Numbered from the stretch's first letter, positions 1-8,990 are shown. The stretch is DNA of 53,697 nucleotides from Bacteroides sp. (GCA_017992695.1 JAGOOC010000017.1:1-53697); one strand, 5' to 3'. Notes: generated by a model from the sequence alone, not told the origin. Program-made: numbers and translations.

Positions 1-67
1 AAAGTAGGTGAAATCTTTTGAATCACCAAGCAAATGGACGAAAGACGTGTTGTTTTTCTTCTCTTGA

Positions 68-208
68 TTTTAACATTGTTAATCGTTTTCTTCTTCGTAC
101 ACTCTTGTGGTGCAAGAGTGCGTACTTTTGGTGCGTTAACTACGTACTTCTTGATGCCAAAAGTAGGTAGTTAACACACCTTTAAAATGGTACTTTTGCA
201 AACGAGGA
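68..208 (+). promoter_or_regulatory. Promoter/hairpin element A, similar to the element at 53455-53600
   Basis: It begins with TTTTAACATTGTTAA (68-82), identical to 53455-53469. Motifs CGTACTT recur at 121 and 143 (22 bp apart). TACTTTTG, a match to the Bacteroidetes -7 box TAnnTTTG, occurs at 123-130 and 191-198. Two mutually exclusive hairpins are visible: 130-147 pairs with 163-180 (16 of 18 positions), and 123-131 pairs perfectly with 157-165. The order of blocks (TTTTAACATTG, GCAAGAGTnCGTACTTTTG, CCAAAAGT, TTAAAAT, CAAACnAGGAA) is the same as in the right-hand element. It could be a promoter plus leader for the AraC gene 390 nt downstream, but no transcript can be inferred with certainty. 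Confidence 0.5.
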
Positions 209-597
209 AATACAATCGTGTTGATCCTTTAAATAGTGCTTTCATAATATTGAAAATCACGTTTTTAAGTGATCTTAATTTCTGTTTCTTTATTCGCCCT
301 TTGCTCTTTTTTGTCTTTTTCGTTTGCTTTGTTTTTCTTACGCTTTGGGGCGATACTTGTGTGTTTGACAACTTCATCTGTTTTGTTTTTTTTTTGTAAA
401 TCAAGTCTTTCGCTTTCGCGCTTGCAAATTCGATACTTTTGTTGTATATTTCCACTCTTTTTCCGTTGTATAAGTCTCATACATCCTTGTTTGTTGTTTT
501 AGTCACTTCGAATAAAGCAACTATCAGGCTGATACGGGAACTTCTTTAGAAAAAGTTTTCAATAAAACTCAAACAGACTCTAAATTAATGACCAATT
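209..597. other. AT-rich, pyrimidine-rich intergenic stretch without a convincing gene
   Basis: The + strand is rich in T runs. The short reading frames here, including a lysine-rich frame on the minus strand (171-455), look like by-products of this composition and carry no recognisable domain. If the -7 box at 191-198 is used, this stretch would be a leader of nearly 400 nt for the gene at 598. Confidence 0.4.
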
Positions 598-1452
598 ATG
601 GATGATAAAACAATTAGGACGATCCAAATATCAAAAGAAGTCTCCTTCTGGGCCAATATAGCTAATGACAAATTAGATAAATTTAAATATCCGACTCGCG
701 TCGGTGCAGGCGTTTTTATCGTAATCTTTAACGGATATTGTAACCTATCTGTAGATTTGTCTAACTATTCGGTTAATAAGAGTAGCGTTGTCACATTGCT
801 TGCTAACAGCATTATTCAGATAACTGACTATAGTAATGATTTTGATGCATACTATATTGTATTTCCCTCAGAATTTGTTCGGAATATTAATCTTATTCAA
901 TCAGCATTACCTTTTCTTACTGAGATAAAAAATAATCCGATACTAGAACTAGAAGAAACAAGTAAAACATTGATGTTGGAATTTTGCGTAGTGTTTCGCA
1001 AAATATATGAAAAACAAAAAGAGAAACCCATCCCAGAGATAATTGAGAGTCTACTTATGAGTATGCTGTGGGGGATAGCAACAGCATATAAAGCCAGGAG
1101 TATAATAAAAGATAAAGAAGTCTATACTTCGCACAAAGTCGAACTTTACCGAAAACTTTTACCTTTGATTATCGAAAACTATAAAACAGACCGTGCTATA
1201 TCATTCTATGCCGACAAACTTTGCGTTTCTCCCAAATATTTGAGTGCCATTATTAAAGATGTTTCGGGCAAGAAAATGAGTGAATTGATTAGCGAAGTTG
1301 TAATACTTGATATCAAATCGCAACTAAAAAATACGGATGAAACAATATCACAAATTTCAGATTCTTTGAATTTCCCTAATCCCTCTTTCTTTTGCAAATA
1401 TTTCAAAAAACATACAGGTATGACACCCAAAGATTATCGATATAGCGATTAA
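598..1452 (+). CDS. AraC-family transcriptional regulator
   Basis: A 284-residue protein with a C-terminal AraC/XylS double helix-turn-helix domain at about residues 188-284 (DKLCVSPKYLSAIIKDVSG for the first helix pair, then the NPSFFCKYFKKHTGMTPKDYR signature). The N-terminal 150 residues resemble the cupin-like sensor part of this family, but no ligand can be read from sequence. The ATG at 598 is the first in frame. The gene runs toward the efflux operon and ends 21 bp from it, so the two are convergent. Inference: it controls the TolC-HlyD-MFS operon, as is common for AraC proteins beside such pumps. Composition is AT-rich like the pump genes. Confidence 0.9.
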   Translation: MDDKTIRTIQISKEVSFWANIANDKLDKFKYPTRVGAGVFIVIFNGYCNLSVDLSNYSVNKSSVVTLLANSIIQITDYSNDFDAYYIVFPSEFVRNINLIQSALPFLTEIKNNPILELEETSKTLMLEFCVVFRKIYEKQKEKPIPEIIESLLMSMLWGIATAYKARSIIKDKEVYTSHKVELYRKLLPLIIENYKTDRAISFYADKLCVSPKYLSAIIKDVSGKKMSELISEVVILDIKSQLKNTDETISQISDSLNFPNPSFFCKYFKKHTGMTPKDYRYSD

Positions 1453-1473
1453 AAAATATCTTTTGGGAGAATC

Positions 1474-3102
1474 TTATTCTTTTTTTTGCTTATACGGTAT
1501 GATAAGAACTATTACTATGCAGCCTGCTCCGAAAAAAATCGTCCATCCGGCTATTTCTTTCAATGAGGATAACATCGCTTGCACTTGTACGCGTCCCTTT
1601 GCCGATCGTGTCGCCAGTATTTGAGCATTTTCATAACTTTTGCCTTGCATCATAGCCCCCATTTGGGTCTGAGAAAATATATTGGCAGCTTCAGGATTCA
1701 TCATATCTACATTTTCGGATAGGCTTGTTATATAATATTGTTGTTTTTTATTCATTACATTGGAGTATATGGCAGAACCAACAACAGGACCAATCACAGA
1801 ACGGAAAGCCAACATTAAAAATATCCAAGAAGTAACAAAGACCATATTAAGTTTCCGCATGCCCCATATACCTGCCATAGCATAGAAAATGATCATTCCC
1901 ACAGAACGTAGTATTATCGGAAATATTAGGTTGTTGTATAGACCCATGCTTTGATACTGAAAATACATATATACTGCCGATAGGGTAATACACAAAAAAC
2001 TGAATGCGAAAATATACTTGAAATGCATATTCCATTTTGACATTAAGCAGGCAATAATTGCACCTATTACATAACCCACCAGGCTGTAATTGTTTAAGAT
2101 GGCATTCTGCCAATTGTCAAGACTCATTGATATACTGGTAAAAGTACTAACCAGCATGGAACTAGAGTTCAATATCATACCCAAGAGAAATACGAGTAAT
2201 GCAATAATCGCATTTTTGGATGCCAATATTTTGAAATCCATATATGGATGTTTCTTTGTGTTTATTTGTAACAAAAGGAATATGCCGGTAGATAATAAAA
2301 ATATTATAAATGCCACTCGGATATAAAGACTATCGAACCAATCAAATGTTTTTCCATAGATAAGAATAAAACAAAAGGATAGGAGCACTAGCGAGGCAGT
2401 AACGAAATCGGCAAATTTGGTAAATGATAATTTAGAGGTTATTAACCGCTTTTGATATATCATGGTAGTTTCCACAATGATAAGAGATGTCAGTACCAGT
2501 CCTATCATGAAATAATACACATACTGCCATTCGTATTCGTATGCAAGCCATGCAGTGAAAAAAGATCCTAATTGTCCTATTGTCAGGAAGAAAAGATACA
2601 GAAAAGGTAATCCTTGAGCCTTAACTCTGTCCATTTTGTCTTCAACATCAGGAGAAACGGGTATAGGACTTGGTTTGATGGCTGAAAGCATATCTTTTCC
2701 TGAAATGTAGCCCAATAAACTAAATAATGTATTGAATATTAATATCATTCGCACGAATCCTGTAAAAAAGCTACAGAAAATAAGCAAAGGGATTGACGTC
2801 GTTTTTGCGCAAAAAAAACTGAATAAAGCCAATAAAGAAAGACCAATTAGATATTCAGCCTTGGGGCGTTGTATCTCTAGATACCGAATAGTCAATGGGG
2901 TAAAAACAGCCATTCCTACTGCTGTAGCAAAACTCGAAAACTGTATGTGTTCTGTCATAATACCCAGCCCACTTACCATGTCTCCAATATTACTTGTATA
3001 GGCACCGTTAATAAATAGTATGGGGAAAAACATCAGGAAAAAGATGAATATTCCTAATGGTTTTGAGACCCATTTGTGAAAAGGGGAATTTGATTTTCTC
3101 AT
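1474..3102 (-). CDS. MFS multidrug efflux transporter, EmrB/DHA2-like
   Basis: A 542-residue integral membrane protein with about 14 hydrophobic segments, the length and topology of the DHA2 (EmrB/QacA-like) branch of the major facilitator superfamily. It is the last gene of a leftward operon: its ATG overlaps the stop of the HlyD gene by 4 bp (ATGA), which indicates translational coupling. Together with the adaptor and the TolC channel it would make a tripartite pump exporting a drug, bile component or other small molecule across both membranes. The substrate is unknown. The C-terminal part contains a soluble stretch with Met-Met-rich sequence (around residues 445-500) before the last membrane helix. 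Confidence 0.9.
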   Translation of the reverse strand: MRKSNSPFHKWVSKPLGIFIFFLMFFPILFINGAYTSNIGDMVSGLGIMTEHIQFSSFATAVGMAVFTPLTIRYLEIQRPKAEYLIGLSLLALFSFFCAKTTSIPLLIFCSFFTGFVRMILIFNTLFSLLGYISGKDMLSAIKPSPIPVSPDVEDKMDRVKAQGLPFLYLFFLTIGQLGSFFTAWLAYEYEWQYVYYFMIGLVLTSLIIVETTMIYQKRLITSKLSFTKFADFVTASLVLLSFCFILIYGKTFDWFDSLYIRVAFIIFLLSTGIFLLLQINTKKHPYMDFKILASKNAIIALLVFLLGMILNSSSMLVSTFTSISMSLDNWQNAILNNYSLVGYVIGAIIACLMSKWNMHFKYIFAFSFLCITLSAVYMYFQYQSMGLYNNLIFPIILRSVGMIIFYAMAGIWGMRKLNMVFVTSWIFLMLAFRSVIGPVVGSAIYSNVMNKKQQYYITSLSENVDMMNPEAANIFSQTQMGAMMQGKSYENAQILATRSAKGRVQVQAMLSSLKEIAGWTIFFGAGCIVIVLIIPYKQKKE

Positions 3103-4178
3103 TTTTTTATTTTCACTTTTACCTTTACCATCATTCCAGCAGCTAATGCCTTGTTTTCTTCGTCCGATAATTCTTCAAAATCGATCCGAATAGGAATACG
3201 TTGTTGTATCTTTATAAAGTTACCTGTCGAATTGTCTGTGGGCACGAGAGAGTATTTTGAACCTGTAGCACCCGATATCACAGATACTTTGCCTTTAAAT
3301 ACTTTTTCAGGAAAAGCGTCAACCTTTATTTCCACTTCCTCTCCGATATGTATATTGCTTATTTGTGTCTCTTTAAAATTTGCAATAATCCATTTTTTTG
3401 TATTGGGTATGATATAGGTCATATTCTGCCCAGCATTCACTAGTTGTCCTTCTTCCAAGGTTCTCCGACCTAGATAACCGTCACATGGAGCTACAATTAC
3501 CGTATAAGACAAATTAAGTTTTGCCATATCTACAGCCGCAGATGCTCTAAGTATGTTTGCTTCTGAGTTCCCTTTTCGTTTTGAAACTTCGTTGAAGGAT
3601 GACTGAGCACTTATCTGTTGTTGTCTCTGAGCGCTCAACCGAGCTTTAGTCGCATCCAAATCGGTTTTGATCTGCTCTACTTGTATCGGCGTGGTTGCGT
3701 TTCGCTCCAAGAGGTTTTGATATCGCTTGTAGTCTGTCTCCAGCTTTCTCAATCGAGCCTCTGTTTCAGCAATGTTTGAATCATATACAACCACGTTGCT
3801 AAGTGATGTATGGATACTGACATCCAATACTTCAGAGCCTACAGTGGCATCTTTTAAGAAAGCTTCAGCCTCTTTTAGCCTGATTCTATATTCGCTGTCA
3901 TCAATGACAAGTAGCGTATCTCCCTTTTGCACAGATTGGTGTTCGGTGAAGTATACATTTCTTATATAACCGGGAACTTTGACATTGATTGGCGACAAAT
4001 ATTGCTCGATCTGGGCATCATTCGTTGTTTCATTCTGTTTAAAATCAATAAATAGATCAATGGAGTAATATAATCCTATTCCTATAATAACAAGTCCGAC
4101 AGCACTGAGAATCCAGCGTCCAGTTTTCAGGCTTCTCAATTTTTTATATTCTTTTTTATGACTTTCTGATACTGACAT
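3099..4178 (-). CDS. HlyD/EmrA-family periplasmic adaptor protein
   Basis: A 359-residue membrane-fusion protein. One transmembrane helix lies at about residues 22-46. The beta-barrel/lipoyl-type segment follows (INVKVPGYIRNVYF...VQKGDTLLVIDDSEY, about 67-95), then a long coiled-coil hairpin (about 97-215) and the second lipoyl half with a C-terminal beta domain (VAPCDGYLGRRTLEEGQLV). This is the classic EmrA architecture. It lies 21 bp downstream of the TolC-type gene and overlaps the MFS gene by 4 bp, so all three are one operon. It would bridge the inner-membrane transporter to the outer-membrane channel. Confidence 0.93.
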   Translation of the reverse strand: MSVSESHKKEYKKLRSLKTGRWILSAVGLVIIGIGLYYSIDLFIDFKQNETTNDAQIEQYLSPINVKVPGYIRNVYFTEHQSVQKGDTLLVIDDSEYRIRLKEAEAFLKDATVGSEVLDVSIHTSLSNVVVYDSNIAETEARLRKLETDYKRYQNLLERNATTPIQVEQIKTDLDATKARLSAQRQQQISAQSSFNEVSKRKGNSEANILRASAAVDMAKLNLSYTVIVAPCDGYLGRRTLEEGQLVNAGQNMTYIIPNTKKWIIANFKETQISNIHIGEEVEIKVDAFPEKVFKGKVSVISGATGSKYSLVPTDNSTGNFIKIQQRIPIRIDFEELSDEENKALAAGMMVKVKVKIKK

Positions 4179-4199
4179 ATGTTTTAATTTTTTGGTTGT

Positions 4200-5564
4200 T
4201 TATTTGTTAGAAAGTTGATCCAATTTTCCTGTTAATTTAAGCAGACTTAGTTCTGTTACCCTGCAATTATAACTCGCATTGATGAAGTTATGCTGAGCTT
4301 CGGTCAACCTCATTTCATCCTGTAACAGTTCAGTCATAGACACTATTCCTTCTTTATACCTGCTTGCGGTTACACTATATACATCTTGAGCCAATGAGAG
4401 ATTCTCTTTTTGTTTATTAAAGTTACGGTAATTATTCGTCCAGTCATTCATCGCATTCTTATATTGAGTTTCCATTTTTTGCTCCGTATCTTTTATCTGG
4501 TATTGAACTTTTATGTAATCGATATCTACCTTTTTTCTGTTCAGCCGCTTGTCAAATCCATCGAAAATAGGAACTCTGAGCGACACGCCCCAGTAAAATG
4601 AATTGTGCCACTTGTTTAAGCTATTAGATTTATTGGAATGAAAATAGTTCTCAAAATGATCTGTATAATTGGTATAGCCCAATTGTCCGACAAGTGAAAG
4701 AGTCGGTATGTATTCTTGATTTATTGCTCTATTCTGTTTATCAATAATGTCTCTTTGAAAGTACAACATTTTAAATTCGTTTAAATTTCTTGATACCCCA
4801 ATCAGTTTAGGGGTGTTCACATAATCTATACTGACTGGTGTTAAAGAAAACTCAGCTTCCATCGGTAGGTCCAACATAAATTTCAATAAATTCAATTGCT
4901 GTTGGTACATAGCTTCGGAATTAGCTTTCTGAATTGCCTGATTTTCAAGATTTATATTGACGCGTTTTAGATCGACATCCATAGCCATGCCATTGTCATA
5001 AAATGCATTTGTTATTTCAACCAATGCGCTGAGACGTTTAATGTTCTCATCGATTAACTTAACCTGTTCCACCATTGTTTGTGCCAGAAAATATATTTTG
5101 CTGATCTCCACTGTTATATCTTCTTTTGCTTTTTCGTATGAAAACTGCTTGAGCTCTTTCATCTTTTTAGCTATCGATATACTGCTATAGAGCGTCTGAT
5201 TATATAATGGCATTGCTATTTGTGCTCCTGCCGAGGTGTTATATCTCAACCCTTTCGATACCATGTAAGGCATCTCTATGCCCAACATGGCTCCCATACC
5301 AGAACCGTCACTAACCGACGTACCAACAACTACGTTATTCATGAAGTTACCGAATCCATTTATCACCGGTAACAATTTAGCTCGACTTTTGGATTGTTCC
5401 AGCTGAGCTTTACGGATATCTTCGCCTTGCCCCTTGAGTGAAAGATTGTTTTTTACACCTATCTCTATACATTCTTGTAGTGTAAGGATATTGCTTTGGG
5501 CAAATGCCTTATTGGTGAAAAATACAGTCAAGAGTAAAAGGCTTGTTTTTAATTTATTTACCAT
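4200..5564 (-). CDS. TolC-family outer-membrane efflux protein
   Basis: A 454-residue protein with an N-terminal signal peptide ending at about residue 23 (KAFAQ). It has two long coiled-coil repeats typical of outer-membrane efflux factors, including LTLQECIEIGVKNN near the N-terminus and YKEGIVSMTELLQDEMRLTEAQ near the C-terminus, a signature of TolC repeats. It is the first gene of the leftward efflux operon. The nearest good -7 box (5835-5842) would give a leader of about 260 nt. Function inferred: trimeric outer-membrane channel for the MFS/HlyD pump. Confidence 0.92.
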   Translation of the reverse strand: MVNKLKTSLLLLTVFFTNKAFAQSNILTLQECIEIGVKNNLSLKGQGEDIRKAQLEQSKSRAKLLPVINGFGNFMNNVVVGTSVSDGSGMGAMLGIEMPYMVSKGLRYNTSAGAQIAMPLYNQTLYSSISIAKKMKELKQFSYEKAKEDITVEISKIYFLAQTMVEQVKLIDENIKRLSALVEITNAFYDNGMAMDVDLKRVNINLENQAIQKANSEAMYQQQLNLLKFMLDLPMEAEFSLTPVSIDYVNTPKLIGVSRNLNEFKMLYFQRDIIDKQNRAINQEYIPTLSLVGQLGYTNYTDHFENYFHSNKSNSLNKWHNSFYWGVSLRVPIFDGFDKRLNRKKVDIDYIKVQYQIKDTEQKMETQYKNAMNDWTNNYRNFNKQKENLSLAQDVYSVTASRYKEGIVSMTELLQDEMRLTEAQHNFINASYNCRVTELSLLKLTGKLDQLSNK

Positions 5565-6143
5565 CTTAATTTATAGTGTTTAGCTTTTATCTGAATTATT
5601 GAATTCCCATTATAGATAAGAAACTGCTGAATTGTGTCTGTTATACACAGGAACACATAGCAAGCCACTTAATTGAAACTACTTGATGTATGAGATGAAT
5701 GTAACAACATTGAAGTGATTGCTTCGCTACATATAATTGGATAAATATTCAGCATCAATAATACCTTTTTTGTTATTTTATTTTACATTGTGGGGTCTCT
5801 ATATCCGCTATAATGGTTTCATTTATTTATGAGACAAAAGTAGTTGTAGCAAATACGAGATAAGTTATCTAAATTGAATGTATTATGGTCTATATTGGAG
5901 CATTTGCTGTTTGTCATCGGTGATGTTCAATTAACATCTTTTGAATTCTACGTAAAGTAACAAAGAGAACGATAGGAAAACTTGCTTTCTTAAGCTGACT
6001 TTATGTGCATTTTACATATCCTTGATCTTTCAAAATCAATTGGATATGACCGTATCGAAAGACTCGCTTTAAGAGACTCGGTTATATTTCAAAATACAAA
6101 GTAACTGATCAATTAGTTTTGCCCACCTCATACAACGGCTGTT
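5565..6143. other. AT-rich intergenic region upstream of the efflux operon
   Basis: No coding frame is convincing here. On the minus strand TACTTTTG at 5842-5835 fits the Bacteroidetes -7 box and could start the efflux operon. Just upstream of it lies a perfect palindrome, AGATAAGTTATCT (5858-5870), a possible operator. The rest is low-complexity AT-rich sequence. Confidence 0.4.
5835..5842 (-). promoter_or_regulatory. Candidate -7 promoter box for the efflux operon
   Basis: The minus strand reads TACTTTTG, matching TAnnTTTG. It lies about 270 bp from the TolC-type start. A 13-nt palindrome sits 15 bp further upstream, where an activator or repressor could bind. No clear -33 TTTG was found at the usual spacing, so this is tentative. 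Confidence 0.35.
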
Positions 6144-6521
6144 GTGCATAGACATAGTGGTTATCTATATTTAATTTCATCTTATCCAACAGTTATTCCA
6201 ACTCGCTCTTTGGGAGCTATGATGAATCATTGCTACAACGATGATTATTATAGCATAACTACATTGATAGCCGATGATTCTCTCTCGTTGCCTGATAAGA
6301 AAGGAGGAATGAAAAGCTGGCAAGTACCGGACGTCTTGGCAGAAAGTGTTGAGGGAAAGTTATGTAAATTGAATCAAGAAGTTTTTTTCACATCCATTCC
6401 TATAAGCTTTTACAAACTAGCGCTTTCTCGTTATATGGGAAGTGTTTTTACTGAACAAGAATTTTATACTTTTAATCGTTATTGCCGACACAATGGGCTG
6501 CTTTTTTATTCGAAACGATAA
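6144..6521 (+). CDS. Unrecognised small protein, possibly a gene remnant
   Basis: An open frame of 125 codons between the efflux operon and the NlpC/P60 gene. I do not recognise it. It has no signal peptide or membrane helix. The second half is more protein-like (KGGMKSWQVPDVLAESVEGK; then SRYMGSVFTEQEFYTFNRYC with many aromatics). A later ATG at 6222 or 6225 may be the true start. No promoter box or ribosome-binding site stands out. It lies in a 1.25-kb AT-rich stretch with nothing else, so a decayed or transferred gene is as likely as a working one. Confidence 0.3.
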   Translation: MHRHSGYLYLISSYPTVIPTRSLGAMMNHCYNDDYYSITTLIADDSLSLPDKKGGMKSWQVPDVLAESVEGKLCKLNQEVFFTSIPISFYKLALSRYMGSVFTEQEFYTFNRYCRHNGLLFYSKR

Positions 6522-6820
6522 AAAAAAAATTGGTTGATCCGACAAATGGATAAGTCTTTGAATTAGACACTATTCAAATAATTGTGTCTGGGTTTCCGTT
6601 ATGTGCTACCTTGGAGAAACTTTTTATCTGTTTTTAGGCAAAAATAATATACATGGTGCGAACTGTGATTGCTAATTTTATACCCATCTTGTACCGACTA
6701 TACATAGCCCTTATTCATAAACTAAATCTTTTCATCAATTAAAATTGCCGAAAATAAATCTCAAAAACAGAAACTATTTATATCTTTGCTTTTCCACAAA
6801 ACTTCCAAATCTTTTATTTC
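6522..6820. other. AT-rich intergenic region before the NlpC/P60 gene
   Basis: No gene is seen. It ends with a -7 box at 6781-6788. The change from AT-rich to more balanced composition falls here. Confidence 0.4.
6781..6788 (+). promoter_or_regulatory. Candidate -7 promoter box for the murein-peptide gene pair
   Basis: TATCTTTG matches TAnnTTTG and lies 32 bp before the ATG at 6821, giving a short leader. A -33 element is not evident. Confidence 0.5.
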
Positions 6821-7819
6821 ATGAAGAAGTATATTTTCCTCCTTGCGCTGTGGTTTGTGTCTGCATCTATTTTTGCTCAAACGACAGATGGCTCAAAACA
6901 ATCGTTAACTGCCGGTACGACCACTGATAAGCCATACGGGGTAGTAGATCTGTCGGTCTGTAACCTTCGGAGGCAAGCCGACTTCTCGTCGGAAATGACT
7001 ACCCAGGCGTTGCTAGGTATGCCGGTCAAGCTCTTGCAAACCCAATCGTGGTTCGAGATTCAAACCCCCGACGACTATACGGGGTGGGTGCACCGCACGG
7101 CCATTCACCCCATGACCAAAGCCGAATACGACCAATGGAACAAGGCCGAGAAGATTGTGGTTACCTCGCATTACGGTTTTACCTATGAGAAGCCACACCT
7201 AAATGCCCAAACGGTATCTGATGTGGTGGCAGGCGACCGACTGAAGTGGGAGGGAACGAAAGGGAAATTCTACAAAGTAACTTACCCCGGTGGGAGGGAG
7301 GCTTATATACCGACCTCCATCTCCAAGCCCGAGCACGCATGGCGCAAAGAACTAAAACAGGATGCAGGCAGTATCATTCGTACCGCTTATTCGCTGATGG
7401 GTATTCCTTATTTATGGGCCGGCACTTCATCGAAAGGAGTCGATTGCAGTGGCTTCGTGCGCACTGTCTTATTTATGCACGACATCATCATTCCGCGTGA
7501 TGCCTCGCAACAGGCTCGCGTAGGCGAACGGATGGCTATTACTCCCGATTGCAGCAACCTGCAGCCCGGCGACCTCCTCTTCTTTGGACGGAAGGCGACC
7601 TCGGATAAGCCAGAACGAGTGGTTCATGTGGGTATCTACGTGGGCAATCAGCAGTTTATTCATTCGCAAGGCGATGTACACGTGAGTAGTTTTAATCTCA
7701 ACGACAAGGAGTATGATGCCTTTAACTTGGGGCGTCTCCTCTTTGCCGGGCGCGTGCTTCCTTTTATTAACAAGCAGGCAGGGCTAAATACCACTGCGAC
7801 AAACTCTTACTATAAATGA
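6821..7819 (+). CDS. Secreted NlpC/P60 gamma-D-glutamyl endopeptidase, YkfC-like
   Basis: A 332-residue protein with a signal peptide (residues 1-20, ending IFAQ), two bacterial SH3-like domains (about 40-100 and 110-170) and a C-terminal NlpC/P60 cysteine peptidase domain (about 180-315). The catalytic Cys209 is in GVDCSGF, His269 in VVHVGIYVG and the third polar residue is probably His281 in FIHSQG. This is the layout of YkfC-type enzymes, which cut murein peptides between D-Glu and the diamino acid and release L-Ala-D-Glu. The next gene, 19 bp downstream, is a dipeptide epimerase that uses exactly this product, which strongly supports the assignment. Site of action: periplasm or cell surface. 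Confidence 0.88.
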   Translation: MKKYIFLLALWFVSASIFAQTTDGSKQSLTAGTTTDKPYGVVDLSVCNLRRQADFSSEMTTQALLGMPVKLLQTQSWFEIQTPDDYTGWVHRTAIHPMTKAEYDQWNKAEKIVVTSHYGFTYEKPHLNAQTVSDVVAGDRLKWEGTKGKFYKVTYPGGREAYIPTSISKPEHAWRKELKQDAGSIIRTAYSLMGIPYLWAGTSSKGVDCSGFVRTVLFMHDIIIPRDASQQARVGERMAITPDCSNLQPGDLLFFGRKATSDKPERVVHVGIYVGNQQFIHSQGDVHVSSFNLNDKEYDAFNLGRLLFAGRVLPFINKQAGLNTTATNSYYK

Positions 7820-7838
7820 TCTAATAAGTTAACCTATT

Positions 7839-8990
7839 ATGCAAAACCGCAGAGACTTTCTTAAAACAGCCGCCTTGGCTGCTATCGGATCAGGGCTTAC
7901 CATTCGCCAAGCACTGGCAGCCGAAACTGTTCCTGCCGCTTTCTCCATCAACCGATTGGGGAGAGGCGGAAAGATGAAACTGAAATTCTTTCCCTATGAA
8001 TTGAAACTGAAGCATGTGTTTACCGTGGCTTCGTTTTCGCGCTCGACTACCCCTGATGTGCAGGTAGAGATTGAATACGAAGGAGTAACCGGATATGGAG
8101 AGGCTTCTATGCCTCCCTACCTGGGACAAACAGTGGATACGGTGATGGCCTTTTTGAAGAAAGTAAACTTGGAGCAGTTTGACGATCCTTTTCAGCTAGA
8201 CGACATTCTGACTTATGTAGATGGTATCAGCCTGGGCGATACGGCTGCAAAAGCTGCGGTAGACATTGCGCTGCACGACTTGGTGGGCAAGCTACTGGGT
8301 GCTCCTTGGTATAAGATATGGGGGCTGAATAAAGAGAAAGCTCCCTCTACCACCTTTACAATTGGTATAGATACGCCCGAGGTGATGCGCGAGAAGACGT
8401 TGGAAGTAGCCGGGCAATTCAACATCTTAAAGGTGAAGCTGGGGCGCGAGAATGACAAGGAGATGATTGAAACGATACGTTCGGTGAGTAGCCTGCCGAT
8501 AGCCATTGATGCCAATCAAGGATGGAAGGATAAGCACCACGCACTCGATATGATTCACTGGCTGAAAGACCAAGGCATTGTGATGATTGAGCAACCGATG
8601 CCGAAAGAGCAACTGGACGATATCGCTTGGGTTACCCAGCAAAGTCCGCTTCCGGTATTTGCCGACGAGTCTTTGCAGCGCTTGTGTGATGTAGCTGCAC
8701 TGCGAGGAGCATTCACAGGAATCAACATCAAACTGATGAAATGTACGGGGATGCGCGAAGCTTGGAAGATGCTGACATTGGCGCAAGGGCTGGGTATGCG
8801 TGTGATGATAGGGTGCATGACAGAGACTTCGTGTGCCTGCTCGGCAGCCGCACAGCTCTCTCCGGCTGTTGACTTTGCCGACCTGGATGGTAACCTGCTG
8901 ATCTCGAACGATAGATTCAAGGGAATGGAGGTGGTCAACGGGAAGATAACGCTTAATGACCTACCGGGTATTGGCGTGCGTGTAGTGTAG
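7839..8990 (+). CDS. L-Ala-D/L-Glu dipeptide epimerase with an export-like N-terminus
   Basis: A 383-residue enolase-superfamily enzyme of the muconate-lactonizing subgroup. The acid/base lysines are Lys200 (KVK, 198-200) and Lys298 (NIKLMK). The metal ligands are Asp224 (IDANQGW), Glu251 (MIEQP) and Asp276 (ADES). A family-typical DLDG lies at 348-351. It would convert L-Ala-D-Glu into L-Ala-L-Glu, which peptidases can then use. The first 27 residues carry a twin-arginine-like motif (RRDFLK, 4-9) followed by a hydrophobic Ala-rich stretch ending QALA, so it looks exported, unlike the cytosolic YkfB of Bacillus. It sits 19 bp after the YkfC-like endopeptidase in one operon. Confidence 0.9.
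   Translation: MQNRRDFLKTAALAAIGSGLTIRQALAAETVPAAFSINRLGRGGKMKLKFFPYELKLKHVFTVASFSRSTTPDVQVEIEYEGVTGYGEASMPPYLGQTVDTVMAFLKKVNLEQFDDPFQLDDILTYVDGISLGDTAAKAAVDIALHDLVGKLLGAPWYKIWGLNKEKAPSTTFTIGIDTPEVMREKTLEVAGQFNILKVKLGRENDKEMIETIRSVSSLPIAIDANQGWKDKHHALDMIHWLKDQGIVMIEQPMPKEQLDDIAWVTQQSPLPVFADESLQRLCDVAALRGAFTGINIKLMKCTGMREAWKMLTLAQGLGMRVMIGCMTETSCACSAAAQLSPAVDFADLDGNLLISNDRFKGMEVVNGKITLNDLPGIGVRVV

Noticed and set aside
171-455. Lysine-rich 94-codon frame on the minus strand
   Set aside because: Explained by the T-rich composition of the + strand; two overlapping frames show the same bias.
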